The notes beneath the pieces are model-generated. The model saw nothing but the letters and a program-made list of their open reading frames with translations, had not been told where the DNA came from and did not search any database. The translations under genes were made by a program, and so were the position numbers. Of a stretch of 64,000 bases of DNA, positions 37,584 to 47,173 are shown piece after piece. The DNA comes from Eubacterium sp. (GTDB taxonomy: Bacteria; Bacillota; Clostridia; Lachnospirales; Lachnospiraceae). The DNA lies in NCBI GenBank assembly GCA_017459345.1, contig JAFUDC010000164.1:1-64000 (forward strand), read 5' to 3'. Every line of letters starts with the position of its first letter. The first letter of the stretch is position 1.

Positions 37584-37652
37584 TTGACATTCTGATTATA
37601 CAGTGCTAATTTAATGATAACGATATTAGCACTCGACATAGATGAGTGCTAA
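37584..37652 (+). promoter_or_regulatory. Heat-shock promoter with CIRCE operator
   Basis: The promoter TTGACA, 17 bases, TAATTT lies at 37584-37612. A perfect CIRCE (TTAGCACTC, 9 bases, GAGTGCTAA) lies at 37626-37652, the binding site of HrcA, made by the next gene. A further half-site AGTGCTAA lies at 37602-37609, so three half-sites occur within 51 bases. Confidence 0.95.
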
Positions 37653-37677
37653 TAACCTGAAAGAAGGGAAGGGGAAG

Positions 37678-38739
37678 ATGAACTTAGATGAACGTAAGAT
37701 GAAAATATTAAAGGCGATCATCTCTACTTATCTCGAGACTGGTGAGCCCGTGGGCAGCAGAACAATCGCCAAGGATTCCGACCTGAATCTGAGTTCTGCC
37801 ACTATCCGTAATGAGATGGCGGATCTGGAGGAGATGGGCTTGATCCTGCAGCCTCACACGTCTGCCGGACGGATTCCTTCCGATAAGGGTTATCGTTATT
37901 ATGTGGACCAGCTGATGGAAGAGAGAGATTCAGAGATCGCGGCCATCGAGGATACCTACCGGCAGGAGAGGCAGGAGCTCTATCAGAAGATGGACCGGAT
38001 GGAAGAGGTGCTGAAGAATGTCGCCGATGTGCTGGCGGCCAACACAAACTATGCTACTCTGATCTCCACACCTCAGATTAAGCAGTCCAAGCTGAAGTTC
38101 ATACAGCTTTCCATGGTGAATACCCGCAAACTTCTGGCAGTTATCGTGGTGGGGAATGACACCATTAAGAATCTGCTGATGAATATAGATGAGCCCTTGA
38201 GCAATGATGAGGTACTGAAACTCAACATATTGCTTAACTCCTTCCTGCAGGGACTGACGCTCAATGATATCAATCTGGAGCTGGTTCATACCATGAAGGT
38301 ACAGGCAGGAATGCATGCAGGGATTCTGGAAGGGATCTTTAACGGGATTGTGGAAGCCATCCATGAGGCTGATGACCTGGAGATCTATACCAGCGGCGCC
38401 ACCAACATGCTCAAGTATCCCGAGCTTGTTTCTCCGGAACAGACAACAGCTCTCCTGGATACTCTGGTTGAGAAGAAAGCCCTGGTGAAGCTGGTAGATG
38501 ATACGGTTAATCAGGAAGAAAAGCATGGTATTCAGGTTTATATCGGCAATGAGACGCCGGTACAGAGTCTTAAGGATTGCAGTATTGTTACAGCGACCTA
38601 TGAGCTGGCTGAGGGAGGAACAGGAACCGTCGGAATTGTGGGGCCCAAGAGGATGGATTACCGGAAGGTAGTAAAGACCTTGCGGAATCTGACCGATGAT
38701 CTTAATGAGATATTCAACAGTCAGGAGGAAGAACTCTGA
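37678..38739 (+). CDS. hrcA: Heat-inducible transcription repressor HrcA
   Basis: A 353-residue repressor of class I heat-shock genes that binds CIRCE and is tuned by GroEL in other species. The N-terminal winged helix has ILKAIISTYLETGEPVGSRTIA and SSATIRNEMADLEEMGLI; SAGRIPSDKGYRYYVD is the family signature; the C-terminal GAF-like domain ends with GPKRMDYRKVVKTL. The ATG at 37678 is chosen because AGAAGGGAAGGGG precedes it; the upstream in-frame ATG lies inside CIRCE. First gene of hrcA-grpE-dnaK-dnaJ, hence autoregulated. Confidence 0.97.
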   Translation: MNLDERKMKILKAIISTYLETGEPVGSRTIAKDSDLNLSSATIRNEMADLEEMGLILQPHTSAGRIPSDKGYRYYVDQLMEERDSEIAAIEDTYRQERQELYQKMDRMEEVLKNVADVLAANTNYATLISTPQIKQSKLKFIQLSMVNTRKLLAVIVVGNDTIKNLLMNIDEPLSNDEVLKLNILLNSFLQGLTLNDINLELVHTMKVQAGMHAGILEGIFNGIVEAIHEADDLEIYTSGATNMLKYPELVSPEQTTALLDTLVEKKALVKLVDDTVNQEEKHGIQVYIGNETPVQSLKDCSIVTATYELAEGGTGTVGIVGPKRMDYRKVVKTLRNLTDDLNEIFNSQEEEL

Positions 38740-38893
38740 AGCTGCTCATAAGGGAGATTGCCATAAGGGGCTGCTTACTTTTACTGATGGATTATTGAGA
38801 AACATATTAATAACCAGTAATCATAATAATGAAAACTGATTTATGCTTACACTGCTGATCAGTTATGACAATAAAAGAAAGGGTGATACTTAG

Positions 38894-39775
38894 GTGAAGG
38901 ACATGTTTAGGGAATTCGACGAAAGTATCGAGAAGGATGCCGGCTCTGTCCATAACATCGTGATCGAAGATGGCGATGCCAGGGAGGAAGAAGCCGAAAG
39001 TTCTGAGAAAGAAAAAATGATGGGGGGTTCTGAAGGACCTGAACAGGGAGAGGCGCCCGCACAGGAAGAAAGCGCAGTTTCCGAGGAGAATGCACAGGAG
39101 GAAATGGAAACTTCCGGGGAACCCGCAGAGGAAGAGACAGCAGTTTCCGAAGAGTCTGCAGAGGAAGAGACAGGAGCTGATGGGGAACCTGCAGAGGCAG
39201 GAGAAGAGGATGACGGAGACTCTGATGATCCATCAGAGGACGTTTCTAAAGATGATGGTAAGCCTTCCCGTAAATCTGCATTCGGTTCGAAAAAAGATAA
39301 AAAGAAGAAATCGGCCAGAGTTCTTGAGGTTGAACTGGAGAAGGCGGAGGCAAAAGCAGCGGATCTCACTGATCGTTATCAGCGTCTGATGGCAGAGTTT
39401 GAGAATGCCAGAAAGCGGATGGAGAAAGAAAAGAGCCAGATGTTTGATATCGGTGCCAAAGCTGTTCTTGAGAAGCTGCTGCCTGTAGTCGACAATTTTG
39501 AGAGAGGTCTTTCGGCACTTTCCGAGGAGGAAAAGGAAGATCCATTCGCCCAGGGCATTGAGAAGATCTACCAGCAGCTGATGACGACATTTACTGATCT
39601 GGGAGTCACAGCCATGGATGCCGCGGGCAAGGAGTTTAACCCGGATCTTCATAATGCAGTTATGCATGTGGAGGATGAGGAGCTTCCTGAGAATGTTGTA
39701 GCAGAGGAGTTCCAGAAGGGTTACATGTATAAAGAAAGCGTACTTCGCCATGCTATGGTGAAGGTGGCAAACTGA
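38894..39775 (+). CDS. grpE: Nucleotide exchange factor GrpE with long acidic N-terminus
   Basis: Co-chaperone that releases ADP from DnaK. The C-terminal 155 residues hold the long helix (RYQRLMAEFENARKRMEKE) and the GrpE beta domain with MDAAGKEFNPDLHNAVMHV and YKESVLRHAMVKV. The first 130 or so residues are unusually long and Glu-rich, with imperfect repeats around AVSEENAQEE and AVSEESAEEE, so the total is 293 residues against about 190-210 for most GrpE. The start is GTG at 38894 behind AAAGGGTGA; an ATG three codons on is possible. Confidence 0.95.
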   Translation: MKDMFREFDESIEKDAGSVHNIVIEDGDAREEEAESSEKEKMMGGSEGPEQGEAPAQEESAVSEENAQEEMETSGEPAEEETAVSEESAEEETGADGEPAEAGEEDDGDSDDPSEDVSKDDGKPSRKSAFGSKKDKKKKSARVLEVELEKAEAKAADLTDRYQRLMAEFENARKRMEKEKSQMFDIGAKAVLEKLLPVVDNFERGLSALSEEEKEDPFAQGIEKIYQQLMTTFTDLGVTAMDAAGKEFNPDLHNAVMHVEDEELPENVVAEEFQKGYMYKESVLRHAMVKVAN

Positions 39776-39849
39776 GTTAACAGGCATATTACTGCAAGGC
39801 AGTTTTAATAGATTGAACATGACAGACATAAAAAGTCGAAGACTTATGA

Positions 39850-41751
<1,902 letters not shown>

Positions 41752-41774
41752 AGAAGTAAAGGTATCAAGTTTAT

Positions 41775-42950
41775 ATGGCAGATAAACGTGATTATTATGA
41801 GGTCCTGGGTGTTGATAAAAACGCCACGGAAGCAGAAATAAAGAAGGCATATCGTAAAGTAGCCAAGAAGTACCATCCGGATATCAATCCGGGAGATAAG
41901 GCGGCAGAGGAAAAGTTCAAGGAGGCCGCTGAGGCCTATGAGGTCTTAAGTGACTCCGAGAAGAGAGCCAGGTATGACCAGTTCGGTCATGCTGCCTTTG
42001 AACAGGGCGGCGCAGGAGCCGGAGGTTTCGGCGGATTTGATTTCGGCGGCGGCGATATGGGGGATATCTTCGGAGATATCTTTGGAGATTTCTTCGGCGG
42101 CGGCAGCAGGGGAGGTGCCAGGAGAAACGGTCCCAGGCAGGGAGCAAACCTGCGGGCTGCTGTGCGGATTACATTTGACGAGGCGATACGCGGCGTAGAC
42201 AAACAGCTGGAGATCACACTGAAGGAAAGCTGCACAACCTGCGGAGGCAACGGCTGCAAGCCGGGAACCAGCCCCGAAACCTGTTCCAAGTGTAACGGAA
42301 CCGGCCAGGTGGTATATACTCAGCAGTCTATGTTCGGCATGGTAAGAAATGTGCAGCCATGTCCGGACTGTAACGGATCCGGTCAGATTATCCGCAATAA
42401 GTGTGTGGACTGTGCCGGAACCGGCTACATCAAGGTTCGCAAGAAGATTAAAGTGCCGATTCCAGCAGGTATCGATAACGGCCAGAGTGTCCGTATCCGT
42501 GAGAAGGGTGAACCGGGCATCAACGGCGGTCCAAGAGGAGACCTCCTGGTTAATGTCAATGTCTCCAGACATCCCAAGTTCCAGAGACAGGAGTACGATA
42601 TCTTCTCCACAGAACCCATTACATTTGCCCAGGCAGCCCTTGGCGCAACCTTAAAGATTGATACCGTAGACGGCCCATATGAGTACACCATCAAGCCGGG
42701 AACCCAGACGGATACCCGAGTACGCCTGAAGAATAAGGGCGTGCCCAGCCTGCGGAATAAGAACCTCAGGGGAAGTCATTTTGTCACCTTTGTCGTACAG
42801 GTGCCGACCCATATGACGGAAGCCCAGAAGGACGCCCTTAAAAACTTCCAGGAAGCCATGGGGGAGATTCCGCAGCAAGAACACGAAAGTAAGGCAAAGA
42901 CTGAGGAAAAACACGAGAAGAAGGGCTTTTTCGGGAAAAAGAAGAAGTAA
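41775..42950 (+). CDS. dnaJ: Chaperone protein DnaJ (Hsp40)
   Basis: A 391-residue co-chaperone that delivers substrates to DnaK and stimulates its ATPase. J-domain at residues 1-70 with the HPD motif in [11 protein letters not shown]; Gly/Phe-rich segment at about 75-115 ([15 protein letters not shown]); zinc-finger domain with four repeats ([33 protein letters not shown]); C-terminal peptide-binding domains, ending in a Lys/Glu-rich tail. It lies 23 bases after dnaK with only a weak ribosome site. Confidence 0.97.
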   Translation: MADKRDYYEVLGVDKNATEAEIKKAYRKVAKKYHPDINPGDKAAEEKFKEAAEAYEVLSDSEKRARYDQFGHAAFEQGGAGAGGFGGFDFGGGDMGDIFGDIFGDFFGGGSRGGARRNGPRQGANLRAAVRITFDEAIRGVDKQLEITLKESCTTCGGNGCKPGTSPETCSKCNGTGQVVYTQQSMFGMVRNVQPCPDCNGSGQIIRNKCVDCAGTGYIKVRKKIKVPIPAGIDNGQSVRIREKGEPGINGGPRGDLLVNVNVSRHPKFQRQEYDIFSTEPITFAQAALGATLKIDTVDGPYEYTIKPGTQTDTRVRLKNKGVPSLRNKNLRGSHFVTFVVQVPTHMTEAQKDALKNFQEAMGEIPQQEHESKAKTEEKHEKKGFFGKKKK

Positions 42951-42979
42951 GGATTTAAGTTACTAACAGATGAACAATA

Positions 42980-43032
42980 GACCAGTCGTGATGTGGAGGG
43001 GTGCGCGAAGCCGCTTCACACCACGACTGGTC
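42980..43032 (+). repeat. Long imperfect hairpin downstream of dnaJ
   Basis: An 11-bp perfect stem GACCAGTCGTG / CACGACTGGTC extends inward to about 22 positions with three deviations, one of them a G-U pair, around a loop of about 9 bases. No real T-tract follows, so it is not a standard terminator; a palindromic repeat or mRNA 3' stabiliser is as likely. Confidence 0.6.
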
Positions 43033-43544
43033 AAATTATTTTGCGTTATTTTATATATTACTTAAATCGTTATCCGGTCAGAAATTTAAGAGTATGCCAT
43101 GCGAGTGCTGCAATACTTTATATATTGTTCAGTTAACTGACCTGAGTCCTTAAAGGGCATAGATATATTGACTAATATCAATATAAATGAATCTAAAACA
43201 TGTTTTACGGAAATTATTATTATTTCAGACATTTTTTACGCAAATAATTGGTAGAATGAAAATATTATGGCCTTTTCTACCCACGGGTTCTGGCATTTAT
43301 CCTGTAGTTCTTTCAAATCAGAAAAATAATGTGGGTAGAAAATCTGTTCTCAGAATTCCATACCCAATTTTGTTGGAAAAAACAAGAATATAACTGAAAA
43401 ATTACTTCATATATGATTCTATGAATATATTAGAATAACTTAAATACTAATTTATCACCAGATATTTGCTTTGTTTACAAATTCAGCAACTGCCCGGCTG
43501 TAAGAAATGAGGATTGTGATGATTTGGACAGCCATCAGTTATCA

Positions 43545-43800
43545 GGGCTGTCACTATAGCATATTCTAATCATTTCAGCAGTTCAAAATGAACAAGCTAC
43601 ATCTCTTCGGGCTGTTACTTTGGCGTAATCTTTTGATTTCTGCAGCCCAGGATCTGGCCTCAGCGATTCGTTGAGCTGTTACCCTAGTCCATTCTCTCCA
43701 TTTCGGCTGCTTTAATTGAATTTGCATAAGCCCTGCGGGCTGTCACTTTGGCATGATCTTTTGTTTTTAGCAGCCAGAAGACATTGAAAAAGTTAATCTC
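43545..43800. repeat. Four degenerate repeat units at an exact 64-base period
   Basis: Units begin at 43545, 43609, 43673 and 43737, each with G(G/A)GCTGT(C/T)AC followed about ten bases later by TCT and, near base 28, TTT then GC(A/T)G. The first 38 or so bases of each unit are similar and the last 25 or so differ. In units two and four GGCTG can pair with CAGCC 29 bases later. The period is not a multiple of three, so it is not a coding repeat. Confidence 0.6.
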
Positions 43801-43814
43801 GTGAATAAGTCCCA

Positions 43815-43897
43815 CGGATTGCTCCGCTGCTAAAGCAGCTCCCGCAATCCGCCACAGTATCTCGATTTCGCACTAATCGTGCTTCATCTCGATACTG
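43815..43897. repeat. Two adjacent palindromes, one with a conserved internal loop
   Basis: The first hairpin (43815-43851) pairs CGGATTGC with GCAATCCG around an inner GCTGC-TAAA-GCAGC. The second (43855-43897) pairs CAGTATC with GATACTG and GCAC with GTGC, separated by an 8-by-8 internal loop. On the minus strand that loop reads GAGATGAA and GAAATCGA, nearly identical to the loop in the element at 34353-34383. Confidence 0.55.
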
Positions 43898-43946
43898 TTT
43901 GTCGTGCGCAATGTCTGAGCAGTCTTACATGCAAGCATGACGCCTT

Positions 43947-44090
43947 GCAACTCCCCAGGCAGGCTCGCAGCCAGAGGCTGCTCGCTATCGGGCAGTCGCC
44001 CGATAGCCTTGAAAGATAGAGCATATGTCTCAGCCCGTGCAAGCACGGCTGTTTCTCCTGCTCTATCTTTCATCCTGCCTGGCTCGTTGC
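43947..44090. ncRNA. Candidate structured RNA or palindromic element with a four-way junction
   Basis: A closing helix pairs GCAAC (43947-43951) with GTTGC (44086-44090) and CCAGGCAGG (43955-43963) with CCTGCCTGG (44074-44082). Inside are three helices: GCAGCC/GGCTGC at 43967-43981, a perfect 10-bp GCTATCGGGC/GCCCGATAGC with four-base loop at 43984-44007, and a perfect 13-bp GAAAGATAGAGCA/TGCTCTATCTTTC at 44011-44071 that encloses a further CAGCC..GTGC/GCAC..GGCTG hairpin. Strand is unknown because palindromes fold on both. No known RNA family is recognised; a mobile palindromic repeat is the main alternative. Confidence 0.5.
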
Positions 44091-44154
44091 TACGTTAAAT
44101 GGTTAATCCTGCCGGACAAATAGTGACAAAGAAATTGCGGCTTAAAGAAAAGTA

Positions 44155-44183
44155 TTGAATTGAAATGCTGATTTTGGTATGAT
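44155..44183 (+). promoter_or_regulatory. Promoter for the DUF1294-hydrolase gene
   Basis: TTGAAT, 17-base spacer, TATGAT, downstream of the structured element, so that element is not in this mRNA leader. Confidence 0.55.
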
Positions 44184-44249
44184 ATTAAAGATATTGTTTT
44201 TTCTGTAAATACTATTTTTTCCGAATAATGAAGGCTGTCTGGAGGCATT

Positions 44250-45185
44250 ATGAAAATTGTTACTGCAATACTTATTTATCTCATCCTCATTAATATTATC
44301 ACCTTTGCCAACTACAGGTCAGATAAGCTGAAGGCTAAGATGGGATGGGACCGTATCTCGGAACGGCGTCTTCTGCTGCTGGCAGTTTGCGGCGGCGGGG
44401 TCGGCGCTTTTGCCGGCATGCGAATCTATCATCACAAGACAAGGAAGTGGCGTTTCCGGATCCTGGTTCCCTTATGTATGATTATTCAGATTCTGCTTCT
44501 TATCTCCCTCCTCGGGTTTTCCCTCTATGTGTCTGATTACTATCATGCGGGCAGCGAAGCCGCTTCTGCTATGCAGTCAGATGAAGAGGTTCAGGTAAAG
44601 GAGATAAGAACCGGGACACTATTTGATGGTCCGGGAGAAGAGAATGCGGTTATATTCTATCCGGGTGCCAAAGTGGAGGAGACTGCTTATGCTCCTTTAT
44701 TGCATAGGGCTGCGGCAGACGGAACAGACTGTTTTCTGGTAAATATGCCGGGCCGTCTTGCATTTTTTGGGAAAAACAAAGCCAAAAGAATAATAAAAGA
44801 TAAAAACTACAGTTATGATAATTGGTATATGATGGGTCATTCACTGGGAGGTGCCATGGCGGCAGAATTCTGCGCGGATTCAAAAAACCTCGTGACTGGA
44901 TTGATTTTGCTGGCGGCTTATCCTGTAAAGAATCTGAAAAGTGAGTCTTTCAGGCTGCTTTCCATATACGGATCCGAAGATAAGGTTCTTAATATGAAGA
45001 ATTATGAGGAAAACAGGGAAAACTGGCCGGAAGATGCCCAGGAGTATATCATCGATGGAGGAAACCATGCAGGCTTTGGGGAATATGGTCCCCAGAATGG
45101 AGATGGATCAGCTTCCATCAGCCAGGAGGAGCAGCAAAGTCAAACTGCCAGGATGATACACCTGTTTATTACTAAAGACAGATAG
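44250..45185 (+). CDS. DUF1294 membrane domain fused to an alpha/beta hydrolase
   Basis: A 311-residue two-part protein. Residues 1-75 match the DUF1294 pattern: a first helix (IVTAILIYLILINIITFANY), then DKLKAKMGWDRISERRLLL and GGGVGAFAGMRIYHHKTRKWRF. A further membrane helix lies at about 77-98. The rest is an alpha/beta-hydrolase-type domain of the dienelactone-hydrolase-like group, with VIFYPGAKVEETAY, the nucleophile elbow GHSLGG, SIYGSEDKV for the acid region, and GGNHAGFG carrying the His. GGAGG precedes the ATG. Usually the two domains occur in separate proteins. Substrate unknown; the hydrolase domain is probably extracytoplasmic. Confidence 0.8.
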   Translation: MKIVTAILIYLILINIITFANYRSDKLKAKMGWDRISERRLLLLAVCGGGVGAFAGMRIYHHKTRKWRFRILVPLCMIIQILLLISLLGFSLYVSDYYHAGSEAASAMQSDEEVQVKEIRTGTLFDGPGEENAVIFYPGAKVEETAYAPLLHRAAADGTDCFLVNMPGRLAFFGKNKAKRIIKDKNYSYDNWYMMGHSLGGAMAAEFCADSKNLVTGLILLAAYPVKNLKSESFRLLSIYGSEDKVLNMKNYEENRENWPEDAQEYIIDGGNHAGFGEYGPQNGDGSASISQEEQQSQTARMIHLFITKDR

Positions 45186-45269
45186 CATAATCATGATAAG
45201 ATATGAGGTGTCGCATTACGACAAAACCATCCATGATATTTTTTTAAACTCTTATCATAATAGATATAT

Positions 45270-46028
45270 ATGAAACACAATACATTTAAACTCAGACAAA
45301 AAGATCATACCATCCGTGGCTGGATAAAAAAGCCGGATATTTCTGTTACCCGAAAGGTACCTCTGGTTATTCTCATGCACGGAGTAACCCTGGATAAAGA
45401 TAATATGCTCTTACAGCCCCTGACAGACGGTCTCCTGAAAAAGGAATTCGCAGTGCTGAGCTTTGATTTTTTCGCCCATGGTGACAGCGGCGGCCGCTGG
45501 CAGGAGATGTCTGTTGGCAGGTGGGTTAAGGATGCCGAGGAGGTGCTTGTCTATGCAGGTACTCTGCCATACATAACAGATATTTTTGTGGTCGGGCATT
45601 CTCAGGGCGGCCTGACTGCATCTATTGTGGCCGGCAGGCATCCTGATCTCATTAAGGCCATGGCATTATACGCACCTGCAGCAGTTATCGAAGATGTAGG
45701 GAAGGAAGGTAATTTGTTGGGAGTAAGGTTTAAGCCCAGGAACATACCGGAACGCGTGCCCTTTTTCTCCAGTTATCTGGGACGGGACTTTTTTCGATCA
45801 GCCCAGAAGCTTCATGTTTATGATACTGCTGTAGATTATAACGGACCGGTCTGCATCCTCCAGGGGACTTCCGACGAGATGGTGCCTCTGTCCTACGCAT
45901 GGAAATATCACTATATTTACAAAGGGTCTAAGCTCTATCTCTTTAAGGATGAGGATCATATGTTTCATAATCACAGAGAAGATGCGGCGGAAGTCGTGGT
46001 GGAGTTTTTGATGGAATGTGTTCAATGA
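45270..46028 (+). CDS. Alpha/beta hydrolase (serine esterase/acyltransferase-like)
   Basis: A 252-residue cytosolic hydrolase. The oxyanion region LVILMHGVTLDKDNMLLQP, nucleophile elbow VVGHSQGGLTASIVAG (Ser near residue 112), acid Asp in CILQGTSDEMVPLSYA and His in DEDHMFHNHRE are all visible. The pattern resembles cinnamoyl/feruloyl-esterase-like hydrolases of gut Firmicutes, but the substrate cannot be assigned. The ATG lacks a good ribosome site. It follows another hydrolase-domain gene on the same strand after 84 bases. Confidence 0.85.
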   Translation: MKHNTFKLRQKDHTIRGWIKKPDISVTRKVPLVILMHGVTLDKDNMLLQPLTDGLLKKEFAVLSFDFFAHGDSGGRWQEMSVGRWVKDAEEVLVYAGTLPYITDIFVVGHSQGGLTASIVAGRHPDLIKAMALYAPAAVIEDVGKEGNLLGVRFKPRNIPERVPFFSSYLGRDFFRSAQKLHVYDTAVDYNGPVCILQGTSDEMVPLSYAWKYHYIYKGSKLYLFKDEDHMFHNHREDAAEVVVEFLMECVQ

Positions 46029-46068
46029 TTATGAAAAAGAACAGCTTCTAAGAGATAACTGGATAAGA

Positions 46069-46102
46069 ATCCGCAGATTATATTATTGTTCTGCGGATTT
46101 TT
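46069..46102 (+). terminator. Terminator after the alpha/beta hydrolase gene
   Basis: A 9-bp stem ATCCGCAGA / TCTGCGGAT with a 12-base loop and a run of Ts. Confidence 0.8.
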
Positions 46103-46156
46103 GTCATATTAGAGTCACCTGCTTTATCAGACTTTATTCATAGATAGGAAAAACAT

Positions 46157-47038
46157 ATGCATCAGATAAAAGTTAACCATTTCAGTCTTGACCAGATCAT
46201 GAGATCAGGCCAGTGTTTCCGTATGAGACAAACAGATACATACAGATATGAAATCATCGCCGGCAGCAGGTACCTGATTGCAGACCAGCAGGGCAACCTG
46301 CTCACCTTACACTGCAATAAAGAAGAGATGGATTTCTGGTATGACTATTTTGATTTAAATACAGATTATGGGGTCTATATTGACAGGCTTAATCCCAATG
46401 ATTCCTATCTCATGAAGGCGGTGGCTGCTTCTGACGGGGTGCGTATTCTTAAGCAGGATCTGTGGGAGATGATTGTGACATTTCTGGTTTCCCAGCAGAA
46501 TCATATCAAGAGAATCAGGCGATGTATTGAGCTTTTATGTAACAAATATGGAGAACACATATCATTTACTAACGGAGGGATCTTTTGTCCTGAGCAAGCA
46601 AATGTAAAACCAGATAATAAACTAAAATGTGGCAGGCATATACCGGAAGTAAACGGATACCATACATTTCCCCGGCCGGAGGCCTTTGCAGGTCTTAATG
46701 AGGATGCCCTGCTGGATTGCAATCTGGGCTACCGCAGCAAATATGTCGTCAGATCGGCCAGACAGATTCTGGAAGGGGAGGTCAGCCTCGAAGAGATTGA
46801 GAAGCTGCCTTACAAGAAGGCAAAAGAAGAGCTGCTTAAGCTTTTTGGTGTGGGAGAGAAGGTGGCAGACTGTATCTGCCTCTTTGCCAGACATGACCTG
46901 GACGCTTTCCCTGTCGATACCCATATCCGCCAGGCTCTTGATCAGCATTATAAGCGGGGCTTCCCCAATCGCAGATATAAAGGCTTCAGGGGCGTGGTCC
47001 AGCAATACATATTCTATTATGAATTGATGGGGAGCTGA
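46157..47038 (+). CDS. ogg: 8-oxoguanine DNA glycosylase/AP lyase (OGG1-like)
   Basis: A 293-residue base-excision repair enzyme. The N-terminal OGG domain begins with SLDQIMRSGQCFR; LVSQQNHIKRIRR and NLGYRSKYVVRSA follow; the helix-hairpin-helix GVGEKVADCICLFA contains the catalytic Lys (residue 235) and FPVDTHI the catalytic Asp (254), positioned as in eukaryotic OGG1. The likely substrate is 8-oxoguanine opposite C, with beta-lyase activity. The alkylation glycosylase AlkA is the nearest alternative, but it lacks the catalytic Lys. Confidence 0.9.
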   Translation: MHQIKVNHFSLDQIMRSGQCFRMRQTDTYRYEIIAGSRYLIADQQGNLLTLHCNKEEMDFWYDYFDLNTDYGVYIDRLNPNDSYLMKAVAASDGVRILKQDLWEMIVTFLVSQQNHIKRIRRCIELLCNKYGEHISFTNGGIFCPEQANVKPDNKLKCGRHIPEVNGYHTFPRPEAFAGLNEDALLDCNLGYRSKYVVRSARQILEGEVSLEEIEKLPYKKAKEELLKLFGVGEKVADCICLFARHDLDAFPVDTHIRQALDQHYKRGFPNRRYKGFRGVVQQYIFYYELMGS

Positions 47039-47173
47039 TATTCTTCCATGATTTGCACATTTGCATATAATCTGATATGATGATATGAGAGCTGTTTAGA
47101 AGCGAATGTACAGGCCAAAAGCAGTGAAATCAGAGAATTCGGCAAAGATAGAAAATGAAATGGAGATACAGAA

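Larger units (their letters stand above)
42951..44249. other. 1.3-kb intergenic region without a convincing gene
   Basis: Contents in order: the hairpin at 42980-43032; an AT-rich stretch with a 12-bp inverted repeat, TTTTCTACCCAC at 43273-43284 and its complement at 43331-43342; four 64-base repeat units at 43545-43800; a hairpin at 43815-43851; a hairpin with conserved internal loop at 43855-43897; a four-way-junction-like fold at 43947-44090; and the promoter of the next gene. Short open frames here (43187-43393 +, 43873-44073 -) show no family resemblance, and the latter lies across the palindromes. Confidence 0.7.

Noticed and set aside
43187..43393. 68-codon plus-strand open frame
   Set aside because: AT-rich, no ribosome site, no recognisable domain, and it contains an inverted repeat.
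43545..43800. True CRISPR array
   Set aside because: Repeat halves are only partly similar, there are four units, and no cas gene or leader is visible.
43873..44073. 66-codon minus-strand open frame
   Set aside because: It lies across the conserved-loop hairpin and the four-way junction; its codons are accounted for by the palindromes and it has no ribosome site or recognisable family.
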